64,000 bases of DNA from Streptomyces sp. CBMA291 (GTDB lineage Bacteria > Actinomycetota > Actinomycetes > Streptomycetales > Streptomycetaceae), in contig NZ_MSJP01000053.1 in assembly GCF_014596525.1 (NCBI RefSeq), forward strand, positions 62,001-126,000. The letters are read 5' to 3'. Every line of letters begins with the position of its first letter. The first letter of the stretch is position 1. Positions 23,515 to 32,994 of the stretch are shown in pieces. The notes under the pieces were generated by a model. The model saw only the letters and a program-made list of their open reading frames with translations. It was not told where the DNA came from and ran no database searches. The position numbers and the translations under genes are program-made.

Positions 23515-25257
23515 TCAGGGTCGGGGCACGTTGCGCAGGTTGGAACGGGCCATCTGGAGCATCCGGCCCACTCCCCCGTCCAGGACGATCTTGCTGGCGG
23601 ACAGGGCGAATCCGGTCACCATGTCGGCGCTGATCTTGGGCGGGATGGAGAGCGCGTTGGGGTCGGTGACGACATCGACCAGCGCGGGCCCCTTGTGCCT
23701 GAACGCGTCCTTGAGGGCTCCGGCCAGCTGCTTCGGCTTCTCCACACGGATGCCGTAGGCCCCGGCGGCTCGGGCGATGGCGGCGAAATCGGGGTTCTTG
23801 TTCGTCGTTCCGTACGAGGGAAGTCCGGCCACCAGCATCTCCAGTTCGACCATGCCGAGCGAGGAGTTGTTGAAGAGCACCACCTTCACCGGCAGCTCGT
23901 ACTGCACCAGGGTGAGGAAGTCGCCCATCAGCATCGAGAATCCGCCATCACCGGAGATCGAGACGACCTGCCGGTCGAGATCGGTGAACTGGGCGCCGAT
24001 CGCCTGCGGCAGCGCGTTGGCCATCGAGCCATGGCTGAAGGAGCCGATGATCCGGCGCCGCCCGTTGGGGGTGAGGTAGCGGGCCGCCCAGACGTTGCAC
24101 ATGCCGGTGTCGACGGTGAACACGGCGTCGTCGTCGGCGAGTTCGTCGAGCACCGAGGCCACGTACTCCGGGTGGATCGGAACGTGCTTCTCCACCTTGC
24201 GGGTGTACGCCTTGACCACGCCTTCGAGGGCGTTGGCGTGCCTCTTCAGCATCTTGTCGAGGAACCGGCGGTCGGTCTTGGCGCGGACGCGCTGCACGAC
24301 ACAGCGCAGGGTCTCGCGGACATCGCCCCAGATGGCCAGATCGAGCCGGGAGCGACGCCCGAGCCGCTCGGGTCGCACGTCCACCTGCACGATCCGGACG
24401 TCGTCGGGCAGGAAAGCGTTGTACGGGAAGTCGGTGCCGAGCAGGATCAGCAGATCGCACTCGTGGGTGGCCTCGTAGGCGGCGCCGTAGCCGAGGAGGC
24501 CGCTCATCCCCACGTCGTACGGATTGTCGTACTGGATCCATTCCTTTCCGCGCAGGGCGTGGCCGACCGGTGCCTTGATCCGCTCGGCGAACTGCATGAC
24601 CTCCGCGTGCGCCCCCGCCGTGCCGCTGCCGCAGAAGAGCGTCACCCGGTCGGAGGCGTCGATCATCCGTACGAGGGCGTCGATCTCCTCGTCCCCCGGG
24701 CGCACGGTGGGCCGGCTGGTGACGAGGGCGGTCTGCGCCCCGCGTTCCGGGGCGGGCTGGGAGGCGACGTCGCCGGGGAGCGAGACCACGCTGACGCCGC
24801 CGCCGCCGACGGCGTGCTGGATCGCCGTGTGGAGCAGCCGGGGCATCTGCCGGGGGGTGGAGATGAGTTCGCTGTAGTGGCTGCACTCGCGGAACAGCTG
24901 GTCGGGGTGGGTCTCCTGGAAGTAGCCGAGGCCGATCTCGCTGGACGGGATGTGCGAGGCGAGGGCCAGGACCGGGGCCATGGAGCGGTGTGCGTCGTAC
25001 AGTCCGTTGATCAGATGCAGGTTTCCCGGGCCGCAGGAGCCCGCGCAGACCGCGAGGGAGCCGGTGATCTGGGCCTCGGCGCCCGCCGCGAAGGCCGCGA
25101 CCTCCTCGTGCCGCACCTGGATCCAGTCGAGGGCGGGCGTACGGCGGATCGCGTCGACGATCGGGTTGAGGCTGTCGCCCACCACGCCGTACATGCGCCG
25201 GACGCCCGCGCGCACGAGGATGTCGACGAGTTGCTCCGCCACGTTCTGTTTGGCCAT
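23515..25257 (-). CDS. PoxB-like pyruvate dehydrogenase (quinone) / ThDP-dependent enzyme
   Basis: The 580-residue enzyme has the three-domain ThDP-oxidase layout. The pyrimidine-binding domain (GVRRMYGVVGDSLNPIVDA, then VRHEEVAAFAAGAEA with the activating Glu) is followed by a central FAD/CoA-type domain. The ThDP domain has GDGGFSMLMGDFLTL to NNSSLG as the metal and diphosphate motif. It most resembles pyruvate:quinone oxidoreductases (PoxB), which turn pyruvate into acetate and CO2 with membrane quinone. It lacks the acetolactate-synthase look. Substrate assignment is by resemblance. It is a same-strand neighbour of the PP2C-like gene, 27 bases downstream. Confidence 0.87.
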   Translation of the reverse strand: MAKQNVAEQLVDILVRAGVRRMYGVVGDSLNPIVDAIRRTPALDWIQVRHEEVAAFAAGAEAQITGSLAVCAGSCGPGNLHLINGLYDAHRSMAPVLALASHIPSSEIGLGYFQETHPDQLFRECSHYSELISTPRQMPRLLHTAIQHAVGGGGVSVVSLPGDVASQPAPERGAQTALVTSRPTVRPGDEEIDALVRMIDASDRVTLFCGSGTAGAHAEVMQFAERIKAPVGHALRGKEWIQYDNPYDVGMSGLLGYGAAYEATHECDLLILLGTDFPYNAFLPDDVRIVQVDVRPERLGRRSRLDLAIWGDVRETLRCVVQRVRAKTDRRFLDKMLKRHANALEGVVKAYTRKVEKHVPIHPEYVASVLDELADDDAVFTVDTGMCNVWAARYLTPNGRRRIIGSFSHGSMANALPQAIGAQFTDLDRQVVSISGDGGFSMLMGDFLTLVQYELPVKVVLFNNSSLGMVELEMLVAGLPSYGTTNKNPDFAAIARAAGAYGIRVEKPKQLAGALKDAFRHKGPALVDVVTDPNALSIPPKISADMVTGFALSASKIVLDGGVGRMLQMARSNLRNVPRP

Positions 25258-25284
25258 GGCTCCATCAACACACGGCCCGGCGGG

Positions 25285-26991
25285 TTACGCCTCCCAGACG
25301 CCCACCCCCGTACGGTCGTCGGCGTAGCCGGTCACCCTCAGCTGGGTGTCGGCGAGGAAGGCGGCCAGACCCGGCGGCTCGGGGTCCGACCAGCGGGCCG
25401 CCAGCTCCCCGGCCAGGGCCGGTTCGCCCCGCATCGGCTCCGCGAGGCCGGGCGAGGCGAGGAGGAGGGTGTCACCGGGGCGGGCGACGGAGGCACGGAA
25501 CCGGAACGGTTCGGCGGGCGGCGGCACGGGTTCCTCGACGAGCGGTCCCGGGGCGGTGGCGATGCCCAGATCCACGGTGAGCCGGTCGCCCTCCCCGGTG
25601 GTCTCCCCGGCGGCCGTCGTGGCGGGCGGTGGCGAGCCGAAGCCGACGACGGGGGCGCCGGTCGTGGTCCCGGGGCCCGGCAGGCGGGGTTCCAGGTCCT
25701 GCCAGGCGCCGTCCCTGAGCCGGAACAGACCGCCCGAGCCGATGCCGAAGAAGACCCGGGTGCGGCAGCCCGGGTCGGCGGGGACGAGCAGACAGCGCAG
25801 GGTCGCGGTGTACTCGTCGGGGGCCAGCCCGCGCTCGGCGGCGCGGCTTCGCAGTCTGCCGTAGGTCCGGTCGGTGAGCCGGTGCAGTCCCGCCTTCAGC
25901 TCTCCCCTGCGGTCCGCCCGGATGTCCTCGGAGAGCCGGGCGTGGCTGCGGCAGACGGCCTCGGCGATCCACCGGCAGACGTCGGTGGCGGCGAGGTGCG
26001 CGTCCTCGGCGGCGCGGGAGCCCGAGGCGACCGCGACCAGGACGAGCGCGCTCTCGTCGTGGCCGAAGCGGGCGATGAGCAGGGCGTCGCGGCGGGGCTC
26101 GCCCCGGTAGCGGGCGGAGTCCCCGCGCACGGAGGCGGCCCGCAGGGTGCCGGTGCCGTAGCGGGCGCCGTCGAGCACGGTGTCGGCGACGAGTTCGCCG
26201 AGTTCACCGGGGCGGGCGACGGGCAGCGCGGTCGGCTCGGCCTCGTAGGTGGGCGGCCTGTCGCCGACGAATCCGGTACGGGGCCGGGGCACCCAGACCC
26301 GCACGGTGAGGTCGGGACCGTCACCGTCCTCCGGCGTCTCGTCGTCCGGCACCGGGAGATGGGCGACCACGGCGGGCACCTCGACGGGCGGGGACGGCGG
26401 CGGGGGCGGGGGCGGAGGGGGGCCGGGGAAGGTCCGGGGCCCGGCGGGGGCAGCCGCCTCCCAGGGGGCGGGCTGTGGGGTGGGTGGGGGTGCGGGGGTG
26501 GGTGGTGTTACCGATGCAGGGGGTGCGGGTGGGGGCGTGGGGGCCGGTGGGGCCACCGGGACAGAGGGGGCCACCGGGACAGAGGGGGTGGCCGGGACAG
26601 AGGGGGTGGCCGGGACAGAGGGGGCGGTCGGGGCAGGTGGGGTGGCCGGTACGGGTGGGGCCACCGGCGCCTGCGCCCGTGGTGCGACCCGTGCAGGGGG
26701 TACCGCCGGTTCCCGAGGCGCTTCCGGTGCGGGCGGCGCAGGTGGTGCGGGTATGGCGGGTGGTGCGGGTGTGGCAGGCGGCGCAGGTGGTGTGGGCGGT
26801 GCGGGTGTGGCGGGTGTAGCGGGTGGTGCGGGCGGTGCCGGTGTGGTGGGTGGTTTCTCCGGGGCGGGCGTGGCCGCGTCGAGCGCCGTGGCGAAGTGCT
26901 CGTCAAGCGTGTCGGCCGAGACCGTCGGGGCCGTGTCCGGCGCCGATGTGTCGTACAGCTCGTCCCACCAGCTGTCCCCCTGCTGAGTCAT
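25285..26991 (-). CDS. PP2C-like phosphatase domain protein with long Pro/Ala linker
   Basis: The 568-residue product begins MTQQGDSWWDELYD. It then has a roughly 200-residue Pro/Ala/Thr linker (about 50-220) and a C-terminal PP2C-type domain. SVRGDSARYRGEPRRDA matches the first PP2C motif and GYADDRTGVGV the last, with its metal Asp residues. At the second motif, where active enzymes have a DG metal site, the sequence reads VAVASGSRAA, so one conserved Asp seems to be Ser. The protein may be a weak or regulatory pseudophosphatase. No kinase gene is adjacent. The linker DNA (26480-26870) is a strongly biased run of GGTGYGGG-type triplets. Confidence 0.75.
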   Translation of the reverse strand: MTQQGDSWWDELYDTSAPDTAPTVSADTLDEHFATALDAATPAPEKPPTTPAPPAPPATPATPAPPTPPAPPATPAPPAIPAPPAPPAPEAPREPAVPPARVAPRAQAPVAPPVPATPPAPTAPSVPATPSVPATPSVPVAPSVPVAPPAPTPPPAPPASVTPPTPAPPPTPQPAPWEAAAPAGPRTFPGPPPPPPPPPSPPVEVPAVVAHLPVPDDETPEDGDGPDLTVRVWVPRPRTGFVGDRPPTYEAEPTALPVARPGELGELVADTVLDGARYGTGTLRAASVRGDSARYRGEPRRDALLIARFGHDESALVLVAVASGSRAAEDAHLAATDVCRWIAEAVCRSHARLSEDIRADRRGELKAGLHRLTDRTYGRLRSRAAERGLAPDEYTATLRCLLVPADPGCRTRVFFGIGSGGLFRLRDGAWQDLEPRLPGPGTTTGAPVVGFGSPPPATTAAGETTGEGDRLTVDLGIATAPGPLVEEPVPPPAEPFRFRASVARPGDTLLLASPGLAEPMRGEPALAGELAARWSDPEPPGLAAFLADTQLRVTGYADDRTGVGVWEA

Positions 26992-27061
26992 GCCCTTATT
27001 GTCCACCGCGTACGGCGCTCGACAACGGCACACCCGTAAAACCGTTGCCGCGAAGGGGTGA

Positions 27062-27105
27062 TCCGCCGGGCGACCCCACCCCCCACGGGAAGGACGCCCG
27101 GCGGA
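27062..27105 (-). terminator. hairpin after the S8 protease gene
   Basis: TCCGCCGGGCG and CGCCCGGCGGA form an 11-bp stem with a 22-base loop. It lies directly after the protease stop (27115) in the direction of transcription and before the PP2C-like gene. Confidence 0.6.
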
Positions 27106-27114
27106 CCGGCGTGA

Positions 27115-30100
27115 TCAGCGCACGTCGTAGGCGCGGACCACGGTCTGGGTGACGGAGTTGCCCTGGGCGTCCGTCAGTTCGGTCTTCAGCGTGACCGGCT
27201 TTCCGGCCGCGCCCGCGTGGTTCACGGTCGCGGTCCAGATCCCGCCCTGCCGGGAGACCGGTGCTTCGGTCCAGGTCTCGCCTCCGTCGTAGGAGTACGA
27301 GAGCGTGGCCGAGGTGAGCGCCGCGGGGGTGTAGCCCGCGTGGCCCGTCACGGTGAGGCCGATGTGCTGGCCGTCGGCCGCGGCGAGGGTCTTGAGACCG
27401 TCCACCGGGAGGTCGTACCGGGGGAAGAGAATCGGGATGCCCTGAGAATAGACGTTCTCGTCAAGCTTGGAGGTGAATTTCCACACCGAGTTGACCGAAG
27501 TCGAGCGCTTCCAGACCTGACTTCCGAACTTCATCGTGCTCTGTTCGAGCGTGTACGTCCCGGATTCGGCCGGTACTTCGAAGGCGCCGGCCGGCCAGCC
27601 GTTCTCGCCGAGGAGCTTTCCGTCGCGGCTGAGCCGCAGATTGCCGACGTCTCCGAAGGAGCCGGGCTCGGCGTGGTGGACGCCGTCGCCCCACATCGCG
27701 GCGGAGAAGCCGATCACATTGCCCTGACGCTCGGCGACGAGGACCTCCTTGCCGGTGGCGTCGCGCGGGGCGGTGGGGACGACGACGCCGTCGTACCACT
27801 TCTCGGTGCGTCGCTCGCCGGGCTGGTAGCCGTGCCGGGTGCCGATCATCAGCTCGCCGAACGGGAAGCTGCTGCCGGTCATCTCGGACCAGGCGGTGTC
27901 GCCGGTCGAGTAGTAGTCGGTGCGGCTGCCGGGTGCGGCGACCGTCTCCAGGGAGGCGAAGGAGACGGTGGTGCCGTCGGGCCGGTGGGCGGCGGGGAAG
28001 TGCATGAAGTCGGCGGCGACACCGGCGGAGCCGTAGCGGGAGTCCGTACGGCCGAGGGAGGCGTCCCGGACCCGGTAGGTCTTCTCGGAGCGGACGGCGG
28101 TCTCGGGGAAGGCGAGGCTGTAGGAGTACGGGCTGTTCGCGGTGGCCTGCCAGGTGAGCGTTACCTCTCCGGCGGCGAGCCTGCCGAGGAGCGCGGCCGC
28201 CTCGCCGGACGGCACGGAGAGGACGGGCAGGCCGAAGCTGGTGAGGGTGCCGCCCGGGTACCAGCGTTCGGGCGTCGCGCGGTGGACGAGGACGGCGACG
28301 GCACCGGCCGCCTGGGCGTCGCGGGCGACGGTGAGGGCGGCGGTGGAGTCGGCGGGCAGCCGGACGAGGACGACGCGGCCCTTCGCTCCCGCGGCCTTCA
28401 GCTCCGCCGGGGTGCCGGTTCCCGCGTCGACGAGCCGGGCGGAGCCGGTGCCGTCGAGGTTGTCGGAGGCGAGGGAGCCGGTGAGCGGGTGCAGGGTCAG
28501 GCCGTCGGTGGTGCGCATCGAGGCGATCTGCGGGGCGGCGGCGCGCCAGTAGCTGCCGAACTCGAAGTCGCCGTCACGGGCGGCGCCTTCGACCGAGGCG
28601 TAGTACGCGCGGATGGAGCGCGGTCCGCCGGCGGTGCCGGAGTGCATCCAGAAGTCGTCCCAGGACCGGGCGAACGCGAGGGTGGCGCCCCGGAGTTCGG
28701 TGGGCCTGTCGGTCTTCACGGACAGCTGGTGCGCCTTGCGGGCGTCGAGGACGACCGTGGTGTCCTTCTTCAGCTCCAGCTGCGGGCGGCCGAGGTAGCT
28801 GAGCGAGTCGGTCAGCGTGGCGTTCGCCCCGGCGTCGGCGGTGGTGACGAAGGAGGAGAGGAAGTAGGAGCCGGGGCGCAGGCGGTAGACCTGGTCGGCG
28901 GCGCCCTCGTTGAAGCGGCGCTCGCCGCTCGCGGTGTCGGTGCCGATGGCGTCGAGGGAGGAGGAGCCGGCGGCGGGCCTGCCCTGACGGTCGATCAGTT
29001 TGACGCGGAGGGTGACCGTCTCGGGCTCGACGTAGAGGGAGAAGGGGGTGGAGACGTGGACGCCGCCGGGGCCGGTGGCGAGGATGCGGCCGGTGACGTC
29101 GCCGTACTGGGCGCGCTCCAGGTGGGCCTTCGGGTCGATCTCCAGCGGGACGCGGACGGTGGCGCCGGCCGGGACGGTGACGGTGCGCTTGCCGAGGCGG
29201 GCGACCGGGCCCCGGACGGCGGAGCCGTCGTTGCCGGTGACGCGGTCGACGGCCAGGTCCAGGGTGACCGGGGCGGCGGTGGTGTTGGTGTAGGGGACGG
29301 AGACGGTGGTGCGGTCGCTCCGGTCCTGCGGCCAGGCGAAGGTGCCCGCCTGGACGGCGGGGGCGCCGAGGACCGTCTGGTCTATGGCCGCCTTGACGTC
29401 GAGCCGGCCGCCGCCGACCTCGCGGACGTCGCCGGGGACGGAGCTGTCGGCGGAGGCGACGAGCGCGGCCTTGATCTGCTGGGCGGTCCAGTCGGGGTGG
29501 CGCTGCTTGACGATGGCGGCGGCGCCCGCGACGTGCGGGGTGGCCATCGACGTACCGGACATCGACTGGTAGGCGTAGAGGCCCCGGCCGCCCGCCGCGG
29601 CGGCGGAGATGCCGACGCCGGGCGCGGCTATCTCGGGCTTGAGGGTGTGCTGTCCGAGGGTCGGGCCGCGGCTGGAGAAGTACGCGGTGGCGTCGTCGCG
29701 GTCGGTGGCGCCGACGGTGAGCACGCCGGGCGCGCAGCCGGGCGAGGAGACCGTGCCGAGGGCGGGTCCGGAGTTTCCGGCGGCGATGACGAACAAGGTG
29801 CCCTCGTTACGGGCGAGTTCCTCGGCGGCGACGCTCATCGGGTCGGTGCAGTCGGTGGGTTCGGGGTTGCCGAGGCTCATCGAGACGACGTCGGCGCCCT
29901 GGGCGACGGCCCACTCCATGCCCGCGATGATCCACGAGGTCGCGCCGGAGCCGTAGTCGTTGAGGACCTTGCCGTTGAGGAGGGCCGCGCCGGGGGCGAC
30001 GCCCTTCTTCCTGCCGTCGCTCGCGGCGCCGGAGCCGCCGACGGTGGAGAGGGTGTGGGTGCCGTGGCCCTGGTGGTCGGCAGCCGTGTCGGAGTCGGTG

Positions 30101-30873
30101 AAGTTCTCCGCCGCGACGATGCGGCCCTTGAGGTCGGGGTGGTCGGCGTCGGCGCCGGTGTCGAGGACGGCGACCTTGGTGCCCGTGCCGTCGTAGCCGG
30201 CGGCCCAGGCCTCGGGGGCGTGGACCTGCCGGGTCGAACCCTCCAGGGTGGCCTGGACCTTGCGGTCGAGCCAGAGCTTCCTGATGCCGGTGGCGGTGCG
30301 GGCCCTGGGGGCCTCGATCTCGGCCCAGAAGGTGGCGGCCCGCTTCTTCTCCGCCGTCAGGGCGACGCCGTCGACGGTTTTGAGGACCTGGCCGCGCCGG
30401 GCGCCGCGCGGGGCGGCGGGGACGGAGCGGGCGAGGTCGGAGCCGTAGATCGCGATCAGGGGCAGGCTGTCGCTCGCGGCGTCGTCGTAGCCCTGGCGGA
30501 CGAGTCCGGTGACGTTGAAGAGTTCCTCGTCGACGCGTCCCGCGGCCAGCGCGGCGGTGGCGGCCTCGGGGTAGACGTACAGGTCCCGGCCGGAGCGGCG
30601 GGTCTGGACGAGGGGGACGGTGCCGTCCTCGCGGGGCAGGGCCGTGGCGGCCGGGTTGCCTTCGGCGTCGTGGGTGACCACGACCCGGTCGCCGGTGACC
30701 AGGGTCACCGTGGCGGCCCGGTCCCCGGCGCGGGCCTGGGCCTCGCTGCCGACCAGCGGTCGCTTTCCGGTCGTGTCGTCCTGCGGCTCGTCGGCCATGG
30801 ACGGCGCGACCGCGGTGACGGCCAGGACGGCGGCGGTCGCCGCCCCCAGGGCCGTACGCGAAATCGGGCGCAT
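27115..30873 (-). CDS. secreted S8 (subtilisin-type) serine protease, very large
   Basis: The 1252-residue protein starts with a Sec-type signal (RTALGAATAAVLAVTAVAP, cleavage near SMA|DE after residue 27) and a propeptide to about 215. The catalytic triad is visible: VAVLDTGADADH (Asp238), GHGTHTLS (His270) and GTSMATPHVAG (Ser442). The C-terminal 650 residues include a protease-associated-like segment (KGRVVLVRLPADST, AGAVAVLVH) and beta-rich domains. It would degrade external protein. ATG 30873 follows GGGGAG. It is divergent from a LuxR-type regulator across a 230-bp gap. Confidence 0.92.
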   Translation of the reverse strand: MRPISRTALGAATAAVLAVTAVAPSMADEPQDDTTGKRPLVGSEAQARAGDRAATVTLVTGDRVVVTHDAEGNPAATALPREDGTVPLVQTRRSGRDLYVYPEAATAALAAGRVDEELFNVTGLVRQGYDDAASDSLPLIAIYGSDLARSVPAAPRGARRGQVLKTVDGVALTAEKKRAATFWAEIEAPRARTATGIRKLWLDRKVQATLEGSTRQVHAPEAWAAGYDGTGTKVAVLDTGADADHPDLKGRIVAAENFTDSDTAADHQGHGTHTLSTVGGSGAASDGRKKGVAPGAALLNGKVLNDYGSGATSWIIAGMEWAVAQGADVVSMSLGNPEPTDCTDPMSVAAEELARNEGTLFVIAAGNSGPALGTVSSPGCAPGVLTVGATDRDDATAYFSSRGPTLGQHTLKPEIAAPGVGISAAAAGGRGLYAYQSMSGTSMATPHVAGAAAIVKQRHPDWTAQQIKAALVASADSSVPGDVREVGGGRLDVKAAIDQTVLGAPAVQAGTFAWPQDRSDRTTVSVPYTNTTAAPVTLDLAVDRVTGNDGSAVRGPVARLGKRTVTVPAGATVRVPLEIDPKAHLERAQYGDVTGRILATGPGGVHVSTPFSLYVEPETVTLRVKLIDRQGRPAAGSSSLDAIGTDTASGERRFNEGAADQVYRLRPGSYFLSSFVTTADAGANATLTDSLSYLGRPQLELKKDTTVVLDARKAHQLSVKTDRPTELRGATLAFARSWDDFWMHSGTAGGPRSIRAYYASVEGAARDGDFEFGSYWRAAAPQIASMRTTDGLTLHPLTGSLASDNLDGTGSARLVDAGTGTPAELKAAGAKGRVVLVRLPADSTAALTVARDAQAAGAVAVLVHRATPERWYPGGTLTSFGLPVLSVPSGEAAALLGRLAAGEVTLTWQATANSPYSYSLAFPETAVRSEKTYRVRDASLGRTDSRYGSAGVAADFMHFPAAHRPDGTTVSFASLETVAAPGSRTDYYSTGDTAWSEMTGSSFPFGELMIGTRHGYQPGERRTEKWYDGVVVPTAPRDATGKEVLVAERQGNVIGFSAAMWGDGVHHAEPGSFGDVGNLRLSRDGKLLGENGWPAGAFEVPAESGTYTLEQSTMKFGSQVWKRSTSVNSVWKFTSKLDENVYSQGIPILFPRYDLPVDGLKTLAAADGQHIGLTVTGHAGYTPAALTSATLSYSYDGGETWTEAPVSRQGGIWTATVNHAGAAGKPVTLKTELTDAQGNSVTQTVVRAYDVR

Positions 30874-31103
30874 CGCTCTCCCCATCTGATGCCGGAAAAA
30901 GGGCGGACTCCGCCCCACTCCAGAGGCTGTTGGTGCTGCGGTGGCGCCACATTGGCAGAGGTGAGGGCGGTACAGGGATGATGAGCGAGGCGGGAATACG
31001 CCGTGGCCGTTTCCCGCCAGGCCACCAACGGAACGCATGCCTCCGGTGAATGTCCCGGGAAGATCCGGGGAGTTCGCCGGGGTACGGGAGGAGCGGGGCA
31101 TCC

Positions 31104-32087
31104 ATGCTGGGAGCGATAGGGCTCGACGAGCGTCAGGAGGCCGCCTACCGGGCGCTCGTCGCGCTGGGCGCGGCCGAGGTGACCGATCTCGCGCACCGGC
31201 TCGCGCTGCCCGAACGGGAGACCGAGCGGGCCCTGCGCCGCCTTGAGGCGCAGGGGCTCGCCGCCCAGTCCTCGGCGCGCACCGGGCGGTGGGTGGCGGC
31301 GCCGCCCGGGGTGGCGCTCGGCGCGCTGCTCACCCAGCAGCGGCACGAGCTGGAACAGGCGGAGCTGGCGGCGGCGCTGCTCGCCGAGGAGTACCGGGCG
31401 GAGGCGGCGGAGGCCGCCGTGCACGATCTGGTGGAGGTGGTGACGGGCGCGAGCGCCGTGACCCATCGTTTCCTCCAGCTCCAGTTGGGCGCGCAGGAGG
31501 AGGTCTGCGCGCTGGTGACGGGGAAGCCGATCGCGGTCTCGGGTCTGGAGAACGACGCGGAGGAGCAGGCCGCCGGGCGCGGGGTGCGCTACCGGGTGGT
31601 CATCGAGCGGGAGGTGCTGTCGCTCCCTTCGGGGCTGCTCGAACTCTCGGCGGCGATCGGCCGTGAGGAGCGGATCCGGGTCGCCGACCGGGTCCCGACG
31701 AAGCTGGTGATCGCCGACGGGAGTCTGGCGATGGTGCCCCTGACCGGGCGGGGCGCGGAGCCCGCCGCGCTCGTCGTGCATGCGAGCGGGCTGCTGGAAT
31801 CGCTGCGGGGCCTGTTCGAGTCGGTGTGGCGGGACGCGCTGCCGCTCCGGCTCGGGGAGGGCGCGCGGATCACCGAGGACGAGGCACCGGGGCCGGACGT
31901 CATGGACCTGGAGATCCTGTCGCTGCTGCTCGCCGGGATGACGGACGCGAGCGTGGCGAAACAGCTGGACCTGGGGCTGCGGACGGTCCAGCGCCGGGTG
32001 AAGGGCCTGATGGAACTGTCCGGGGTGACGACCCGCTTGCAGCTGGGCTGGCACGCGTACGAGAAGGGGTGGGTGGCGCGGGGGTGA
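31104..32087 (+). CDS. regulator with N-terminal TrmB-like and C-terminal LuxR-type HTH
   Basis: The 327-residue protein opens with a winged helix (GLDERQEAAYRALVALGAAE, then TERALRRLEAQGLAAQ) of TrmB/MarR type. It closes with a LuxR-like helix-turn-helix: LEILSLLLAGMTDASVAKQL then RTVQRRVKGLM. Proteins of this shape occur next to secreted peptidase genes in Streptomyces; the protease divergent at 30873 is a likely target. ATG 31104 is preceded by GGGAGGAG. The middle region may bind a small molecule or peptide, but no motif identifies it. Confidence 0.85.
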   Translation: MLGAIGLDERQEAAYRALVALGAAEVTDLAHRLALPERETERALRRLEAQGLAAQSSARTGRWVAAPPGVALGALLTQQRHELEQAELAAALLAEEYRAEAAEAAVHDLVEVVTGASAVTHRFLQLQLGAQEEVCALVTGKPIAVSGLENDAEEQAAGRGVRYRVVIEREVLSLPSGLLELSAAIGREERIRVADRVPTKLVIADGSLAMVPLTGRGAEPAALVVHASGLLESLRGLFESVWRDALPLRLGEGARITEDEAPGPDVMDLEILSLLLAGMTDASVAKQLDLGLRTVQRRVKGLMELSGVTTRLQLGWHAYEKGWVARG

Positions 32088-32139
32088 GGCGCGGCCGGCC
32101 GGGGTGGGCGCCTCGGCTTGTCGGCCAGGGTGAGCGGGT

Positions 32140-32285
32140 GGACCGGCGACCCGGACCGGCGGCTCGGACAGGTTGCTGGGACAGGCGGCTCGGACCGGCG
32201 GCTCGGGACAGGCGGCCCGACCTGTGGCCCGGACCGACCGCTCGGGACAGGCGGCCTGGACCGGCTGCCCGGACAGGCGGCTGGG
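32140..32285. repeat. 13-14-bp tandem repeat array (GGACMGGCGGCTC) between genes
   Basis: About eleven imperfect copies of a 13-14-base unit, GGACAGGCGGCTC alternating with GGACCGGCGGCTC, fill most of the 271-bp gap between the LuxR-type and DUF456 genes. No coding sequence is credible there. Confidence 0.75.
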
Positions 32286-32358
32286 CCCGGTGGCCGGTCC
32301 GTACTCCGGCCGTCGGTCTTGACCTGCGGGAACACCCGGGTTCCGGCACGCTGGGCGC

Positions 32359-32841
32359 ATGGGTGTGTGGCAGCTCCTGCTGATCGCGACGGTGATGCTG
32401 CTCGGACTGTTCGGGGTGCTGGTCCCCGGAGTGCCGGGGACGTGGCTGGTGTGGGCCGGGCTGCTGTGGTGGTCGCTGCACGAGCAGACCGACCTCGCCT
32501 GGCTGCTGCTCGCCTCCGCGACGGGTCTGCTGCTGCTCACCCAGGTGGTCGTCTGGCAGCTGCCGCCGCGCCGCTTCAGGGGCGTCGGCATCACCCGTCG
32601 GATGGCGGTGTACGCGGGAGCGGGCGCGCTCCTGGGCTTCGTCCTGGTCCCGGTGGTCGGCGCGGTGCCCGGTTTCGTCGGCGGGATCTACCTCTCGGAG
32701 CGGCTCAGGCTCGGCGGTCACGGCCAGGCCAGGGCGGCGACCCGGACGGCGATGCGGGCGGCGGGCACGAGCGTGCTCGTGGAGCTGTTCGCGTGCCTGC
32801 TGATCGTGGGGGCGTGGGCCGGGGCGGTGCTCTGGGGGTGA
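32359..32841 (+). CDS. DUF456 integral membrane protein
   Basis: The 160-residue protein has about four hydrophobic segments: residues 5-25 (LLLIATVMLLGLFGVLVPGV), 28-42, 48-66 and 88-112. The family motif GVPGTWLVWAGLLWW lies near the N-terminus, and GVGITRRM plus GAVPGFVGG fit the DUF456 pattern. Function is unknown in the family. The gene is transcribed away from the repeat array. Confidence 0.85.
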   Translation: MGVWQLLLIATVMLLGLFGVLVPGVPGTWLVWAGLLWWSLHEQTDLAWLLLASATGLLLLTQVVVWQLPPRRFRGVGITRRMAVYAGAGALLGFVLVPVVGAVPGFVGGIYLSERLRLGGHGQARAATRTAMRAAGTSVLVELFACLLIVGAWAGAVLWG

Positions 32842-32920
32842 GGGACGCGCTTACGAGTGGGGCCTCAGGGGTGGGAGCCCTTAGGGGTGGGGGCTTTCCT
32901 GAGGGCTGAGGGCGTGTCCG

Positions 32921-32953
32921 TCCCGTAGGGGACGGTCGCGCACCCCTACGGGA
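32921..32953. terminator. bidirectional terminator between DUF456 and Ada-AlkA genes
   Basis: TCCCGTAGGGG and CCCCTACGGGA form a perfect 11-bp stem around an 11-base loop between convergent genes. A further CCCCTACGGGAC copy overlaps the end of the downstream gene (32991-33002), so alternative folds are possible. Confidence 0.7.
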
Positions 32954-32994
32954 CCGGATATCCCGCCCCTGCGGAACACGGAACGGGGAGCCCC

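Noticed and set aside
26480-26870. Biased GGTGYGGG tract considered as an intergenic minisatellite
   Set aside because: It is in frame inside the PP2C-like gene and encodes the Pro/Ala linker.
23488-27039. An 1183-codon frame opposite the PoxB- and PP2C-like genes
   Set aside because: It spans two well-supported genes and the gap between them, and ends in low-complexity Gly/Arg/Trp from the linker repeat; no credible start.
27217-30981. A 1254-codon open frame opposite the S8 protease gene
   Set aside because: It is Gly/Val/Asp/Glu-rich without any domain, antisense to a protease with an intact triad, and arises from high third-position G+C.
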